Positions 8,834-17,244 are shown, numbered from the stretch's first letter. The stretch is 57,677 nucleotides of DNA from an uncultured Bacteroidia bacterium (GCA_913009755.1 CAJVWU010000016.1:1-57677), one strand, 5' to 3'. Program-made: numbers and translations. The notes: generated by a model from the sequence alone, not told the origin.

Positions 8834-9340
8834 ATGAATCCTTTAGTCAGTATCATCATGGGCAGCACCTCTGACCTGAAAATCATGGAAAAAGCGGCTG
8901 TTTTTTTTGAAGAAATGGAAATCCTGTTCGAAATGAACGCTTTGTCGGCACACCGCACACCCGAAGAAGTGGAAACGTTTGCAAAGAATGCCGAAGAACG
9001 AGGTATTAAAGTGATCATTGCCGGTGCCGGGATGGCTGCCCACCTGCCCGGTGTTATTGCTTCCGTGACTCCCCTTCCGGTGATTGGTGTTCCCATTAAT
9101 GCCACCCTGGACGGTATGGACTCGCTGCTGGCCATTGTGCAGATGCCCCCGGGGATTCCGGTGGCTACTGTTGCCATCAACGGCGCACTGAATGCTGCCA
9201 TCCTTGCCACACAGATGATGGCCACGGGTGATGTGGATATGATGGAGAAACTGAAAGCTTATAAAGAAGACCTCAAGAAAAAGATCGTAAAGGCTAATAA
9301 GGATTTAAGCAAGGTTGAATACAAATTTAAAACAAATTGA
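8834..9340 (+). CDS. purE: N5-carboxyaminoimidazole ribonucleotide mutase
   Basis: Moves the carboxyl group of N5-CAIR to give CAIR in de novo purine synthesis; octameric cytosolic class I PurE. The 168-residue protein has IIMGSTSDLKIM at the N-terminus (substrate phosphate site), SAHRTPEE around residues 38-46 with the catalytic His, and AGMAAHLPG and GIPVATVAINGA further on. purK is not adjacent. It is divergent from the hpt-adk salvage operon, so de novo and salvage genes share one control region. Confidence 0.96.
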   Translation: MNPLVSIIMGSTSDLKIMEKAAVFFEEMEILFEMNALSAHRTPEEVETFAKNAEERGIKVIIAGAGMAAHLPGVIASVTPLPVIGVPINATLDGMDSLLAIVQMPPGIPVATVAINGALNAAILATQMMATGDVDMMEKLKAYKEDLKKKIVKANKDLSKVEYKFKTN

Positions 9341-9491
9341 GATGATCTTTCAAGTGGCGCTATACCCCCCCGAGAATTACAAGGGGATCGTTTCCTGAAA
9401 GGCCGGGAAAGCTGAAGAATTAATCTCTCACTGGCACCTTACTTCTTTCTTTCAGCCTGTCCGACTGGGATCCACACACACAGGGAATTAC

Positions 9492-10124
9492 CTAAACCTT
9501 CCGTATCAACAACAATCCATCCCGGATGGAAAGCATGACCTGTTCCACACGGTCATCGTTTTTTACCTGTTCGTTAAACCGGCGGATACCTTGTGTTTCA
9601 TTGTCCGGTTTTTTATCGTAAACTGCTTTCCCGCCCCACAGCACATTGTCGGCAAGGATGAACGCGCCGTTCTTTAGTTTGTCCAGTGCCAGTTCATAAT
9701 AATCAATATATTGTTCTTTGTCGGCGTCAATAAAAATGAGGTCAAACTGTTCATCAAGCCCGGGGATGACTTTCAGGGCATCACCCAAAACCAACTCAAT
9801 CCTGTCCTCCATCCCCGACTTTTTGATGAAATCATTTATGAAATCTTCCATTTCTTCATTCACTTCAATGGTGATCAGTTTCCCGTCAGGCGTCAGCCCC
9901 TTTGCCAGGCAGATGGCCGAGTATCCGGTAAATGTCCCGATTTCAAGAATCCGCCGTGGCCTGATCATGCAGCTGACCATTTCAAGAAATTTTCCCTGAA
10001 CGCTGCCCGAGAGCATATTGGGATAAAACGTCCGCAAATGGGTGGCACGGTTCAATTCGTACATAACTTTATCCTCAGACGTGGTGTGGTCTTTTATATA
10101 TTGGGCAATTTCTTTTTCTATCAT
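9492..10124 (-). CDS. Class I SAM-dependent O-methyltransferase
   Basis: A 210-residue cytosolic methyltransferase of the catechol-type O-methyltransferase family (PF01596). Visible motifs: ILEIGTFTGYSAI (SAM motif I, about residues 80-92), IFIDADKEQYIDY (metal-binding Asp), GAFILADNVLWGG (second metal ligand pair) and a C-terminal DGLLLIRKV. It stands alone between purE and an ion channel gene, so the substrate is not predictable. Confidence 0.88.
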   Translation of the reverse strand: MIEKEIAQYIKDHTTSEDKVMYELNRATHLRTFYPNMLSGSVQGKFLEMVSCMIRPRRILEIGTFTGYSAICLAKGLTPDGKLITIEVNEEMEDFINDFIKKSGMEDRIELVLGDALKVIPGLDEQFDLIFIDADKEQYIDYYELALDKLKNGAFILADNVLWGGKAVYDKKPDNETQGIRRFNEQVKNDDRVEQVMLSIRDGLLLIRKV

Positions 10125-10247
10125 AAATCGTTTTCATTGATTGTTTTGTGACTATTATTTTATCCCAAAATCCGGGATTTCAATTGATTAACCGGTAAAG
10201 ATAAAAAAGATTTTCCTTGTTATTTAAACCGGCACCTTTGTTTTCGT

Positions 10248-10255
10248 TATTTTTG
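10248..10255 (+). promoter_or_regulatory. -7 box of the ion channel gene
   Basis: TATTTTTG, perfect TAnnTTTG, 24 bp upstream of the ATG. Confidence 0.6.
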
Positions 10256-10279
10256 AAGTGCAATTAAATTCGTAATTTT

Positions 10280-10927
10280 ATGTTTAAACGATTACCACCG
10301 AGGGCAAAGCACAATCTTATCCTTTTTACTTTAAATATTATATACATCTTTGTGATAGGACTTTTTTCAGACCATATTAATCTACATTTTATTTACTATA
10401 CTTTTATTTCCCTCATCTATTTTGTTTCTATTTTAACTGTGAAAGATACCAATAACTTTTACTTTTATTTTCCTGCCATTATGGTTGTATTGACCTGGGT
10501 TACCGAGTTTTTGAATTTACCACTGCTTTCCGAAATCACCGGAATCATTTCCACCTTTTTCTTTTTCATTATTATTGTTTTTCTCATCATCAGGGTTGCC
10601 CGGAGCAAAACCGTAGGCATGCTTGAATTTCTTGAGTCCGTCAATGTGTATCTTTTACTGGGAATTGCCGGCTCTTTGCTATTTGGCATGATCTATAGCC
10701 ACAACCATAATGCTTATAATCCTCCGGGGGAAATATTAAAAAGCCAGGCAGATTTTATTTATTACAGTTTTGTTACCATGACAACGCTGGGGTATGGTGA
10801 CATTACCCCCAATGGTTCCCTGGCCCGGTCGCTTTCCATTTTTTTCAGTGTTGCCGGACAACTTTATCTCACCATGATCATTGCCATGCTGGTTGGGAAA
10901 TATTTGAGCGGGAAAGCGGAAGGTTGA
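10280..10927 (+). CDS. Potassium channel family protein
   Basis: A 215-residue membrane protein. Five to six hydrophobic helices are followed by a pore region with the selectivity filter TTLGYGD around residues 168-174 and a last helix (SLSIFFSVAGQLYLTMIIAMLVG). It belongs to the two-TM-pore ion channel superfamily (PF07885) with extra N-terminal helices and no cytosolic regulatory domain. GYGD predicts K+ selectivity. Monocistronic. Confidence 0.85.
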   Translation: MFKRLPPRAKHNLILFTLNIIYIFVIGLFSDHINLHFIYYTFISLIYFVSILTVKDTNNFYFYFPAIMVVLTWVTEFLNLPLLSEITGIISTFFFFIIIVFLIIRVARSKTVGMLEFLESVNVYLLLGIAGSLLFGMIYSHNHNAYNPPGEILKSQADFIYYSFVTMTTLGYGDITPNGSLARSLSIFFSVAGQLYLTMIIAMLVGKYLSGKAEG

Positions 10928-10979
10928 TCAAAGTCTTTCAGCCTGCCCTATTCAAATTGCTTTGGGACACCACAGATCA

Positions 10980-11546
10980 TTACAAATGGCTTATCCTTTG
11001 ATTTATATTCAGTTGTTTTATGTAATCCTTATCCGTATAAATCCAAAATAAAGGTTGCCAGAGTTCGGTGCCCGTTGCATCATAGCGCCGTGCAACGGGG
11101 GCAATGCCCAGCACTTTCTTGTTAATTTTTAAAGTGGCGGGATCAATGGTCCACTCTTCAAGAAAACGGATACGTAAAATGTCATCGCGTTTGATGTTGT
11201 ACACTATCATGGTGTCGGTTTCATCGTAAGGCGGGTTTTCGTCCACCTTGCTGATCATTGTTGTATCCGAGAGTATCTGCGAAACTTCGGCAGGGGTAAT
11301 CGGGTTATTGAAATAATCGTAAGCCTGGAATTTTCCAGACTTTGCCCCGCTGATGATCATTTCCACCAGCTTTTCGCGTTGCGGGCCGGGCAGGTTTTGT
11401 ATCCACCAGTCGTAATCGGCATCCGGGCTTTTGATGTTGACATCATATTGTATTTTGTTGGCAACAACCTCATTTTTATTTTGCCGGCATGCCATTGTTA
11501 AAAACAGCATGGCCATCACCAGTAATATGTAATGTATCTTTTTCAT
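10980..11546 (-). CDS. GldN/PorN-like lipoprotein
   Basis: A 188-residue protein with a lipoprotein signal (hydrophobic run then MACRQ, Cys20). The second half (about residues 110-180) reads like the GldN/PorN core: DDILRIRFLEEWTID, KKVLGIAPVARRYD and WQPLFWIYTDKDY, matching that family's conserved EEW, GIAP and LFW motifs. GldN/PorN forms the periplasmic ring of the type IX secretion system with GldK. Here there is no gldKLM nearby, the protein is shorter than usual and it carries a lipid anchor, so it may be a stand-alone paralogue. Recognition rests on motif memory only. Confidence 0.55.
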   Translation of the reverse strand: MKKIHYILLVMAMLFLTMACRQNKNEVVANKIQYDVNIKSPDADYDWWIQNLPGPQREKLVEMIISGAKSGKFQAYDYFNNPITPAEVSQILSDTTMISKVDENPPYDETDTMIVYNIKRDDILRIRFLEEWTIDPATLKINKKVLGIAPVARRYDATGTELWQPLFWIYTDKDYIKQLNINQRISHL

Positions 11547-11560
11547 CGAAAGGTTTTTTT

Positions 11561-11568
11561 CAAAGATA
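11561..11568 (-). promoter_or_regulatory. -7 box of the GldN-like gene
   Basis: TATCTTTG on the minus strand, a perfect TAnnTTTG, 15 bp upstream of the ATG. Confidence 0.6.
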
Positions 11569-11711
11569 TGATGAATCCAAATAACATCATGTATCCAAAA
11601 AGGAATTTTCCGGATTTAAGAATGACTTACGGGAAAGTAATGCGTAATGAAATCTAAACTATTGAGATATTAATAAACTTGTAAGGAAATCAGAAATGAT
11701 ATAAAATAAAT

Positions 11712-12374
11712 TTACATGATCCGTAGTTTACGGCTATCCACATCACTTTTTATGGAAGGATGTGCTGTATAAACTTCGTAGGGTTCAACATCTTTGGTAA
11801 TGATCGAGCCCGGACCGATAATGGATTTCATCCCGATTCTAACATAAGGGTTGACCATCGCATTAATACCCATAAAAACATTCTTCCCCACATAAACATC
11901 AGAACCTATAGTAGCTGTTGAAATGAAACAATTATCCTCAATTTTTACATGTTGACCGATCTGCGAACCAATCAGTACTACATTATTGCCAATCCCGACA
12001 AAAGGTTCAATGGATGTGGCCTGAAGGATAAACACATTCTCACCCACAACAAGGTCGGGCCAGGTTTGGGCTTTTGAACTAATATAGTTTATCATTTCAT
12101 AACCTTTGTCTTTTATGTTTATAAAGACCCTTTCACGCAGTTCGTTGCGGTTTTGTGCACCAAGAGCTAAGAACATCTTGCATTCTGAAGGAGGGTATTT
12201 CCCGGTCATTTCTTCAAAAGGGATTACCGGCAGGTCAAGGAAAGTAAGGCTTGTAATATATTTTGATTCCACGGTAAACGCCACAACTTCATAATCACTG
12301 TCGTTTGTGAGCAGATAATGAATTAGTTTGGCCTGAATTCCCGTTCCAAATACAACAACTTTGTTCATAAGCAT
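11712..12374 (-). CDS. NeuD-type sugar O-acetyltransferase (left-handed beta-helix)
   Basis: A 220-residue acetyltransferase. A PglD/NeuD N-terminal Rossmann-like domain begins VVVFGTGIQAKLIHYLL. From about residue 95 there are hexapeptide repeats (VVGENVFI, VGIGNNVVLIGSQIG, IGSDVYVGKNVFMGINAMV, IGMKSIIGPGSII) that form a left-handed helix with acetyl-CoA sites between trimer subunits. Such enzymes acetylate surface sugars. It may start at the second Met (12368). No glycan cluster surrounds it; only 6 bp separate it from the upstream secreted-protein gene, so the two are likely cotranscribed. Confidence 0.85.
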   Translation of the reverse strand: MLMNKVVVFGTGIQAKLIHYLLTNDSDYEVVAFTVESKYITSLTFLDLPVIPFEEMTGKYPPSECKMFLALGAQNRNELRERVFINIKDKGYEMINYISSKAQTWPDLVVGENVFILQATSIEPFVGIGNNVVLIGSQIGQHVKIEDNCFISTATIGSDVYVGKNVFMGINAMVNPYVRIGMKSIIGPGSIITKDVEPYEVYTAHPSIKSDVDSRKLRIM

Positions 12375-12380
12375 TGGCCT

Positions 12381-14006
12381 TTAATGGTTTTGTAAGATCA
12401 GTTTATACGTTTTATCAGATTTATCGTTTGATAACTTCAATAAATAAATGCCCGGCTGATGGCCTGAAAGATCAATAAAGTTCATTCCGCCGGTTACGTT
12501 AGGTTGTACGTTGTTTTTTATAATAGTGTTACCATAAATATCCATTAAAATAATTTTCCGGACATTTTTCCGGTTGAAATAAAAAATACCCCGGGAAGGG
12601 TTTGGGTAAACAACTGCACTTTTTTCGTTGACAAGATCATTGATGCCGCTTATAATATATAACGTTACAGGGTCAGAAACGATTGTATCGGATAGGGTAC
12701 CGTCAACCGAGGATCCGGTGAGTCGAAAAAGGCAAATTGTCCCGTCTTCCAGATGACTGAAATCCCAATAAAATGAAATGTCATTTATGCCACCAATCAT
12801 TTCCTGCCAGGTGGTCCCCTCATCCGTTGAATAATCAAGGGAATAGTAAAGCGGATTGCCGTCATCAGGATTTAGTACCTGCCACGAAAGGGTTTCCCCT
12901 TTCCCTTTCCACACTTCAACCGTATCGGGGTTGAGGAAACTGAGGTCCGGATTTTCGTAACTATGCAACAGCTCGGCATAGCCGACACCCGAAACCTCTG
13001 TGTCGCCAACTGTTCCCGAAATGCCGGTTGCCCCTTCATAAAACTGAAACGGCAATTCCACAATCCGGTTTGGGTCAAGGGTTGTTATCATCAGGTCAAC
13101 ATCGTTCCACACATAATGCCATTGCTGTGCATAACAGGCTGAACTGTCCTCCGTCCAGGCAAACTTCAACCGTGTTAACTCAAAATTTTTTGTTGTCGTG
13201 TCAGAATTCTCATCAAAATAAAATGAACTCAACCTGTAAACGATGGAATCCGGAATTTGGTTTTCATCGGTAAAAATATTCCATGTATTGACATCTGTTC
13301 CGTTATCCAGTTGAATGCTAAACCATTCGTAAGATTCAGCCATCGAAGGATCAAAAGCACCATACTGTCTGTCAACCCAACCGATTCCCTGAACCGGCTC
13401 GGTTTTCCCCTCAAAAGTTATGGTTCCCGAAATATTAATCCCGGTTTGCGAATAATAATAGGTGTAACTTCCCAAGCCGCCCAGATAAAAATACCCTGAA
13501 TCACCCACGATTAAGGGACGTTTATAGGTATCCAGGGTTATGTTTACCGAACCGTTCTGCTGGCTTGCCGAAACATAATACTGAAAAGGTTTCATTGTGC
13601 CATCCGGGTTGGCTTGAACAATCCATGTTTCGGGAGGCGCACCGGCGGGATCACATAAAATGTTCAATGAATCTTCGGCAAGTAGGGTATAATAAACCGG
13701 TAGTGTTTGTTGAGAAAAAACATTATCCGTTTCGTTGGCCATATTAAAAATGCGGAAACCGTCAAAACCGGCATAAGGATAGTGAAAATAAGAGAGCATA
13801 AATGAATAATAGTTCCCGGTATTTGCTCCGGTAACGTGACCGATAAGATACCACCATTCCGATGGCTCTGTATTATGCACACCTTCATCCTGAGGAAAAT
13901 AGATATAGGTGTCTTCCTGATGGTAAGGATAATTTTTCCAGTCCTGTGCCCCCAGATTTGCCGAGATTAAAATAACCAGACCGATGAGTAAGGTTTGTCG
14001 TATCAT
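12381..14006 (-). CDS. CrtC/AttH-like lipocalin-domain protein with T9SS C-terminal sorting domain
   Basis: A 541-residue secreted protein. Signal peptide (1-20, ending NLGAQ). Residues about 25-330 match the carotenoid 1,2-hydratase/AttH lipocalin-like fold (PSEWWYLIGHVTG near the start and the WVDRQYG motif in the middle). An Ig/FN3-like stretch (about 350-450) follows, then a type A T9SS tail (VVYPNPSRGIFYF ... GIYLLKL ... YKLIL, about 460-541). It should cross the outer membrane by type IX secretion and be attached or released outside. Activity on carotenoids is not implied; the fold is shared by secreted hydrolases and unknowns. Confidence 0.8.
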   Translation of the reverse strand: MIRQTLLIGLVILISANLGAQDWKNYPYHQEDTYIYFPQDEGVHNTEPSEWWYLIGHVTGANTGNYYSFMLSYFHYPYAGFDGFRIFNMANETDNVFSQQTLPVYYTLLAEDSLNILCDPAGAPPETWIVQANPDGTMKPFQYYVSASQQNGSVNITLDTYKRPLIVGDSGYFYLGGLGSYTYYYSQTGINISGTITFEGKTEPVQGIGWVDRQYGAFDPSMAESYEWFSIQLDNGTDVNTWNIFTDENQIPDSIVYRLSSFYFDENSDTTTKNFELTRLKFAWTEDSSACYAQQWHYVWNDVDLMITTLDPNRIVELPFQFYEGATGISGTVGDTEVSGVGYAELLHSYENPDLSFLNPDTVEVWKGKGETLSWQVLNPDDGNPLYYSLDYSTDEGTTWQEMIGGINDISFYWDFSHLEDGTICLFRLTGSSVDGTLSDTIVSDPVTLYIISGINDLVNEKSAVVYPNPSRGIFYFNRKNVRKIILMDIYGNTIIKNNVQPNVTGGMNFIDLSGHQPGIYLLKLSNDKSDKTYKLILQNH

Positions 14007-14023
14007 GGGTAACCTATTTTATG

Positions 14024-14031
14024 CAAATATA
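14024..14031 (-). promoter_or_regulatory. -7 box of the T9SS cargo gene
   Basis: TATATTTG on the minus strand, a perfect TAnnTTTG, 18 bp upstream of the ATG. Confidence 0.6.
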
Positions 14032-14093
14032 AATGAAAGATGATAAGATTTTGAAAATTACTGATAAGGGGAAGACACTAATCAGCCTTAAAC

Positions 14094-14789
14094 CTAACCA
14101 GTCTTGTTGATATTTTTTAATCTTTTGAGATCAAGAATGGTGATGATTTTTCCATCAAGAGCAATAATTCCGTCCTTTCTGAACTCTGAAAAAGTCCGGA
14201 TGATGTTTTCCGTTGTCATAGAAACCAACTCCCCCACCTCGCGGCGAGTTATCGGCATTCTGAATTTATTATCCCGGTAAACCTCTTCGGCAAAAAATAA
14301 AAGGATATTAGCCACCCTGCCTTTAATCTGCTTTTGTGCAAGTGCAAACCTTCTTTCTATTGTTTCATCTGAAATTTTGCTGATCCGGTTAAGAACAGAA
14401 AAGGCAAAATCACTGTTGTTTCTCACTACCTCGATAAAAACGTTCAGTTTTACATCGCAAACCAGGGTTTCTTCAAGGGCAGCTATCGAATATTTATAAT
14501 TTGAATTGGAAAAGATATTAAGCAGATTAATAAAATCACCGGGTTTGTTTATACTGAGTATCTGATCCTTGCCTATTTTGTTGGTTTTATAAAGTTTAAC
14601 AAGCCCTTTCCTCATATATAAAAAGGAGTTGATGTTTTCCCCCTCTGCTTTTATAACCTCTCCCCGTTTAAAAACATATTCCGTACGTGCATGGTTAATG
14701 CTCTCATACTCTTTGTCATCAAGCTGCCCAAAAAGCAAACTCCTGTAAACACAATGCTTACAATTTAATATATCTTTACTTATCTTCAT
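14094..14789 (-). CDS. Crp/Fnr family transcriptional regulator
   Basis: A 231-residue regulator from the ATG at 14789; an open frame continues upstream to 15002 but lies inside the divergent gene. It has a cNMP-binding-like beta-roll (about 20-125, FKRGEVIKAEGE and INKPGDFINLL) and a C-terminal winged helix (about 160-225) with the recognition helix TRREVGELVSMTTENIIRTFSEF. The N-terminus has CKHC (Cys10, Cys13) plus Cys111. That is one Cys short of a classic FNR 4Fe-4S set, so redox sensing is only possible. It is divergent from the sulfide oxidation cluster and probably controls it. Confidence 0.85.
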   Translation of the reverse strand: MKISKDILNCKHCVYRSLLFGQLDDKEYESINHARTEYVFKRGEVIKAEGENINSFLYMRKGLVKLYKTNKIGKDQILSINKPGDFINLLNIFSNSNYKYSIAALEETLVCDVKLNVFIEVVRNNSDFAFSVLNRISKISDETIERRFALAQKQIKGRVANILLFFAEEVYRDNKFRMPITRREVGELVSMTTENIIRTFSEFRKDGIIALDGKIITILDLKRLKNINKTG

Positions 14790-14802
14790 TATAAATTGGG
14801 GA

Positions 14803-14810
14803 CAAATATA
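14803..14810 (-). promoter_or_regulatory. -7 box of the Crp/Fnr gene
   Basis: TATATTTG on the minus strand, a perfect TAnnTTTG, 14 bp from the ATG at 14789, which supports that start. Confidence 0.6.
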
Positions 14811-14831
14811 AAAAATATGAGATATATCATA

Positions 14832-14850
14832 ACATATTATTCTAATATGT
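14832..14850. promoter_or_regulatory. Operator-like perfect dyad between crp/fnr and sqr
   Basis: ACATATTA, TTC, TAATATGT: 8-bp arms, perfect, 3-bp spacer. It lies about 14 bp before the sqr -7 box (overlapping its -33 zone) and about 22 bp beyond the regulator's own -7 box. This position and symmetry suit a Crp/Fnr-type dimer acting on both divergent promoters. The AT-rich surroundings lower specificity. Confidence 0.45.
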
Positions 14851-14863
14851 AGATATGTGGATA

Positions 14864-14871
14864 TATTTTTG
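14864..14871 (+). promoter_or_regulatory. -7 box of the sulfide oxidation cluster
   Basis: TATTTTTG, a perfect TAnnTTTG, 55 bp upstream of the sqr ATG. Confidence 0.6.
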
Positions 14872-14926
14872 CCTGCTTTAAAAGTATTGATAATTAAATG
14901 ATTTCGTTCCAAAGCTTTAAAATTAA

Positions 14927-16156
14927 ATGAAAAAGTTATTAATTCTCGGTGCCGGTACTGCCGGCACAATGATGGCCAATAAATTAAGGAAACAGCTACC
15001 ACGTGACCAATGGGAGATTACGATTGTTGATCAGTTCAAAACCCATTATTATCAGCCCGGTTTTCTTTTTATCCCTTTCGGGATTTATACAAAAAACGAT
15101 GTGATCAAACCCAAAAGTGATTTTTTTCCGGTTGGCGTTAAAGTAATCTATTCCAAAATTGATAAAATACAGCCAGAAGAAAACAATGTTTTGCTTGATA
15201 ACGGAGTAAAGCTTAAATATGATTACCTCATCATCGCCACCGGATGCAAAACAGCACCTGAAGAAGTGGACGGGCTGAAAGATAAATTATGGTATAAAGA
15301 GATTTTTGATTTTTATACCGTGGAGGGAGCCATTGCACTGGCTGACCATTTTAAAACCTGGAAAGGTGGTGATTTAGTGGTTAACGTGTCGGAATTACCT
15401 TATAAATGCCCTGTGGCACCCCTTGAATTTGTTTTTTATGCCGATGCATTCTTCACCGAACGCGGTATGCGCGATAAAGTCAACATCACTTTCGTAACCC
15501 CTTTGCCCGGCGCTTTCACCAAGCCCCGCGCAACCAAAATGCTGGGGGAACTGCTGGAAGAGAAAAATATAAATCTAGTTCCCGATTTTGCCATCATGGA
15601 AGTGAACAATGACGAAAAAAAGATTGTGGATTACGGCGGGACCGAAGTCCCGTTTGACTGTCTTGTCTCCATTCCGCCCAATATGGGTGATGATGTGATC
15701 AGCCGCAGCGGCATGGGTGATGACATGAATTATGTACCTACCGATAAGCACACCTTACAATCAAACAAATATGAAAATATATTTGTCATAGGCGATGCGG
15801 CCAATTTACCGACTTCCAAAGCAGGTTCGGTCGCTCATTTTGCTGCAGACATACTCGAAGAAAACCTGATGTGCGCCATTGAAGGCAGGCCCTATACCGC
15901 CCGCTTCGACGGCCATGCCAATTGTTATATTGAAACCGGGTTTGGAAAAGGGACCCTGATTGATTTCAACTACGATACCGAGCCTTTGCCTGGCTCATTC
16001 CCGTTCCCGGGGCTCGGGCCTTTCGGTTTGCTTAAAGTATCGAGAATGAACCATTACGGTAAAGTTATGTTCCGCTGGATGTACTGGCATATCTTGTTGA
16101 AAGGAAAAGAACTCCCTATTAATTCGGAAATGCAAATGGCCGGAAAGAAATTATAA
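14927..16156 (+). CDS. sqr: Sulfide:quinone oxidoreductase (FAD-dependent)
   Basis: Oxidises sulfide to sulfane sulfur or polysulfide and passes electrons to the quinone pool at the membrane. The 409-residue flavoprotein has a Rossmann FAD motif (LLILGAGTAGTMMAN), the ATG motif with Cys107 (LIIATGCKTA), Cys161 in PYKCPVAPLEF and Cys333 in DGHANCYIETGFGKG. The last two match the redox-active Cys pair of SQR. The second FAD motif NIFVIGDAANLP is at about 284-295. The C-terminal WMYWHILLKGKELP segment suits membrane attachment. First gene of a four-gene run ending at 17748. Type assignment within the SQR family needs phylogeny. Confidence 0.88.
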   Translation: MKKLLILGAGTAGTMMANKLRKQLPRDQWEITIVDQFKTHYYQPGFLFIPFGIYTKNDVIKPKSDFFPVGVKVIYSKIDKIQPEENNVLLDNGVKLKYDYLIIATGCKTAPEEVDGLKDKLWYKEIFDFYTVEGAIALADHFKTWKGGDLVVNVSELPYKCPVAPLEFVFYADAFFTERGMRDKVNITFVTPLPGAFTKPRATKMLGELLEEKNINLVPDFAIMEVNNDEKKIVDYGGTEVPFDCLVSIPPNMGDDVISRSGMGDDMNYVPTDKHTLQSNKYENIFVIGDAANLPTSKAGSVAHFAADILEENLMCAIEGRPYTARFDGHANCYIETGFGKGTLIDFNYDTEPLPGSFPFPGLGPFGLLKVSRMNHYGKVMFRWMYWHILLKGKELPINSEMQMAGKKL

Positions 16157-16188
16157 ACCGGATATCCTGATGCATTCATTAAAAAATA

Positions 16189-16881
16189 ATGACAATTATG
16201 GCAAAAGATAATATGCAGGAACAAATCAACGAGATCAACCGGAAACTTGATTTGGTACTTGATGAAGTAATGGCACAACGCGAAACCCGGCAATCACTGG
16301 AAGACCTCACATCCGACCTTACTATTGTGGGGAATGATGTTTTTAAATCCACTGTTGCGGAACTTGAAAATGCAGGCGTGGAACTCGATGGCGAAGCCGT
16401 AAAACAGCTTGTGTTGAAACTGATACGTAATGTGGGAACACTAAATGAAACGTTCGAAATGCTGGAAAGTGTTAATGACCTGATCAAAGATGTAGCACCG
16501 GTGTTAACTCAAACGGGTCTTGACGGGATTAATATGATGCACCAACTCGAACAAAAAGGATATTTCGATTTCTTTCGTGAATCCACAAAGGTCATTGATA
16601 ATATCGTCACTCATTTTACGGCGGAAGATGTAAAAATGCTGGCCGACAACATTGTCACCATCCTGGAAACGGTGAAAGAACTGACACAGCCCGATATGCT
16701 TAAAGCCATAGACAGCGGTGTAGTGGTTTATAAAAATATTGACGTTAAAAACATCCCGGAATATTCAATGTTCAAAGCCATAAAAGTGATGAACTCAAGA
16801 GAGATGCGCCGCGGTATCGGCTTTATGATCACCTTCCTGAAAAATATTGCGAAAGAAACCGAAAAGAAAATAAAATCTTAA
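16189..16881 (+). CDS. DUF1641 domain protein
   Basis: A 230-residue soluble, largely helical protein. The N-terminal 45 residues look like a coiled coil (INEINRKLDLVLDEVMAQRETRQSL). The C-terminal half carries the DUF1641 segment (about 130-225: TKVIDNIVTHFTAEDVKMLADNI through KAIKVMNSREMRRGIGFMITFLKNI). DUF1641 proteins are known as neighbours of SQR and of formate dehydrogenase-type genes, with no settled biochemical role. Here it lies 32 bp after sqr. An adaptor or membrane-docking partner of SQR is a reasonable guess only. Confidence 0.85.
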   Translation: MTIMAKDNMQEQINEINRKLDLVLDEVMAQRETRQSLEDLTSDLTIVGNDVFKSTVAELENAGVELDGEAVKQLVLKLIRNVGTLNETFEMLESVNDLIKDVAPVLTQTGLDGINMMHQLEQKGYFDFFRESTKVIDNIVTHFTAEDVKMLADNIVTILETVKELTQPDMLKAIDSGVVVYKNIDVKNIPEYSMFKAIKVMNSREMRRGIGFMITFLKNIAKETEKKIKS

Positions 16882-16913
16882 TAATTTGATATTTAATTAA
16901 AATTCATAAAATC

Positions 16914-17225
16914 ATGTCAACAAAAACATTTGCCGGTATCAATGTAGAAGTCAACGAAGAGGGCTACATGACCGACTCCTCACAATGGACAAAAGAAATT
17001 GCAAAAGAAATTGCAAAAGAAGAAGGAATTGAACTTACCGATACACATTTTGATGTCATCGAATTTATCCGTTCAAAAGTGGCCAGCGGGGAAACCCTTA
17101 CCATTCGCGGCATCAACAAATCGGGCGTGGTTGATGCAAAAACATTTTATAAACTTTTTCCCGGAGCCCCTTTAAAGAAAGCAACTAAAATTGCCGGTTT
17201 GCAAAAACCGGAATCCTGTATTTAA
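16914..17225 (+). CDS. DsrC/TusE family sulfur-carrier protein lacking the second Cys
   Basis: A 103-residue small cytosolic sulfur-transfer protein. The GINVEVNEEGYMTDSSQWTKEIA opening and the C-terminal arm KIAGLQKPESCI are diagnostic of DsrC/TusE. The penultimate Cys102 (CysA), the persulfide-carrying residue, is kept. The position of CysB, 11 residues earlier in DsrC of sulfate reducers, is Thr91. This is the TusE/RspA-like condition: it can carry sulfur but cannot form the intramolecular CysA-CysB trisulfide. It lies between DUF1641 and the DsrE2-like gene, so sulfur relay downstream of SQR is likely. Confidence 0.88.
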   Translation: MSTKTFAGINVEVNEEGYMTDSSQWTKEIAKEIAKEEGIELTDTHFDVIEFIRSKVASGETLTIRGINKSGVVDAKTFYKLFPGAPLKKATKIAGLQKPESCI

Positions 17226-17244
17226 CGTTTTAAAAACCAATAAA

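Noticed and set aside
9341-9491. Possible gene remnant after purE
   Set aside because: Short pieces look coding (FQVALYPPENYKG, then a stop), but I could not match them to a family or to each other.
14790-15002. N-terminal extension of the Crp/Fnr frame into the sqr gene
   Set aside because: The extension has no family features and would overlap sqr and the promoters; the ATG at 14789 matches the usual regulator start.
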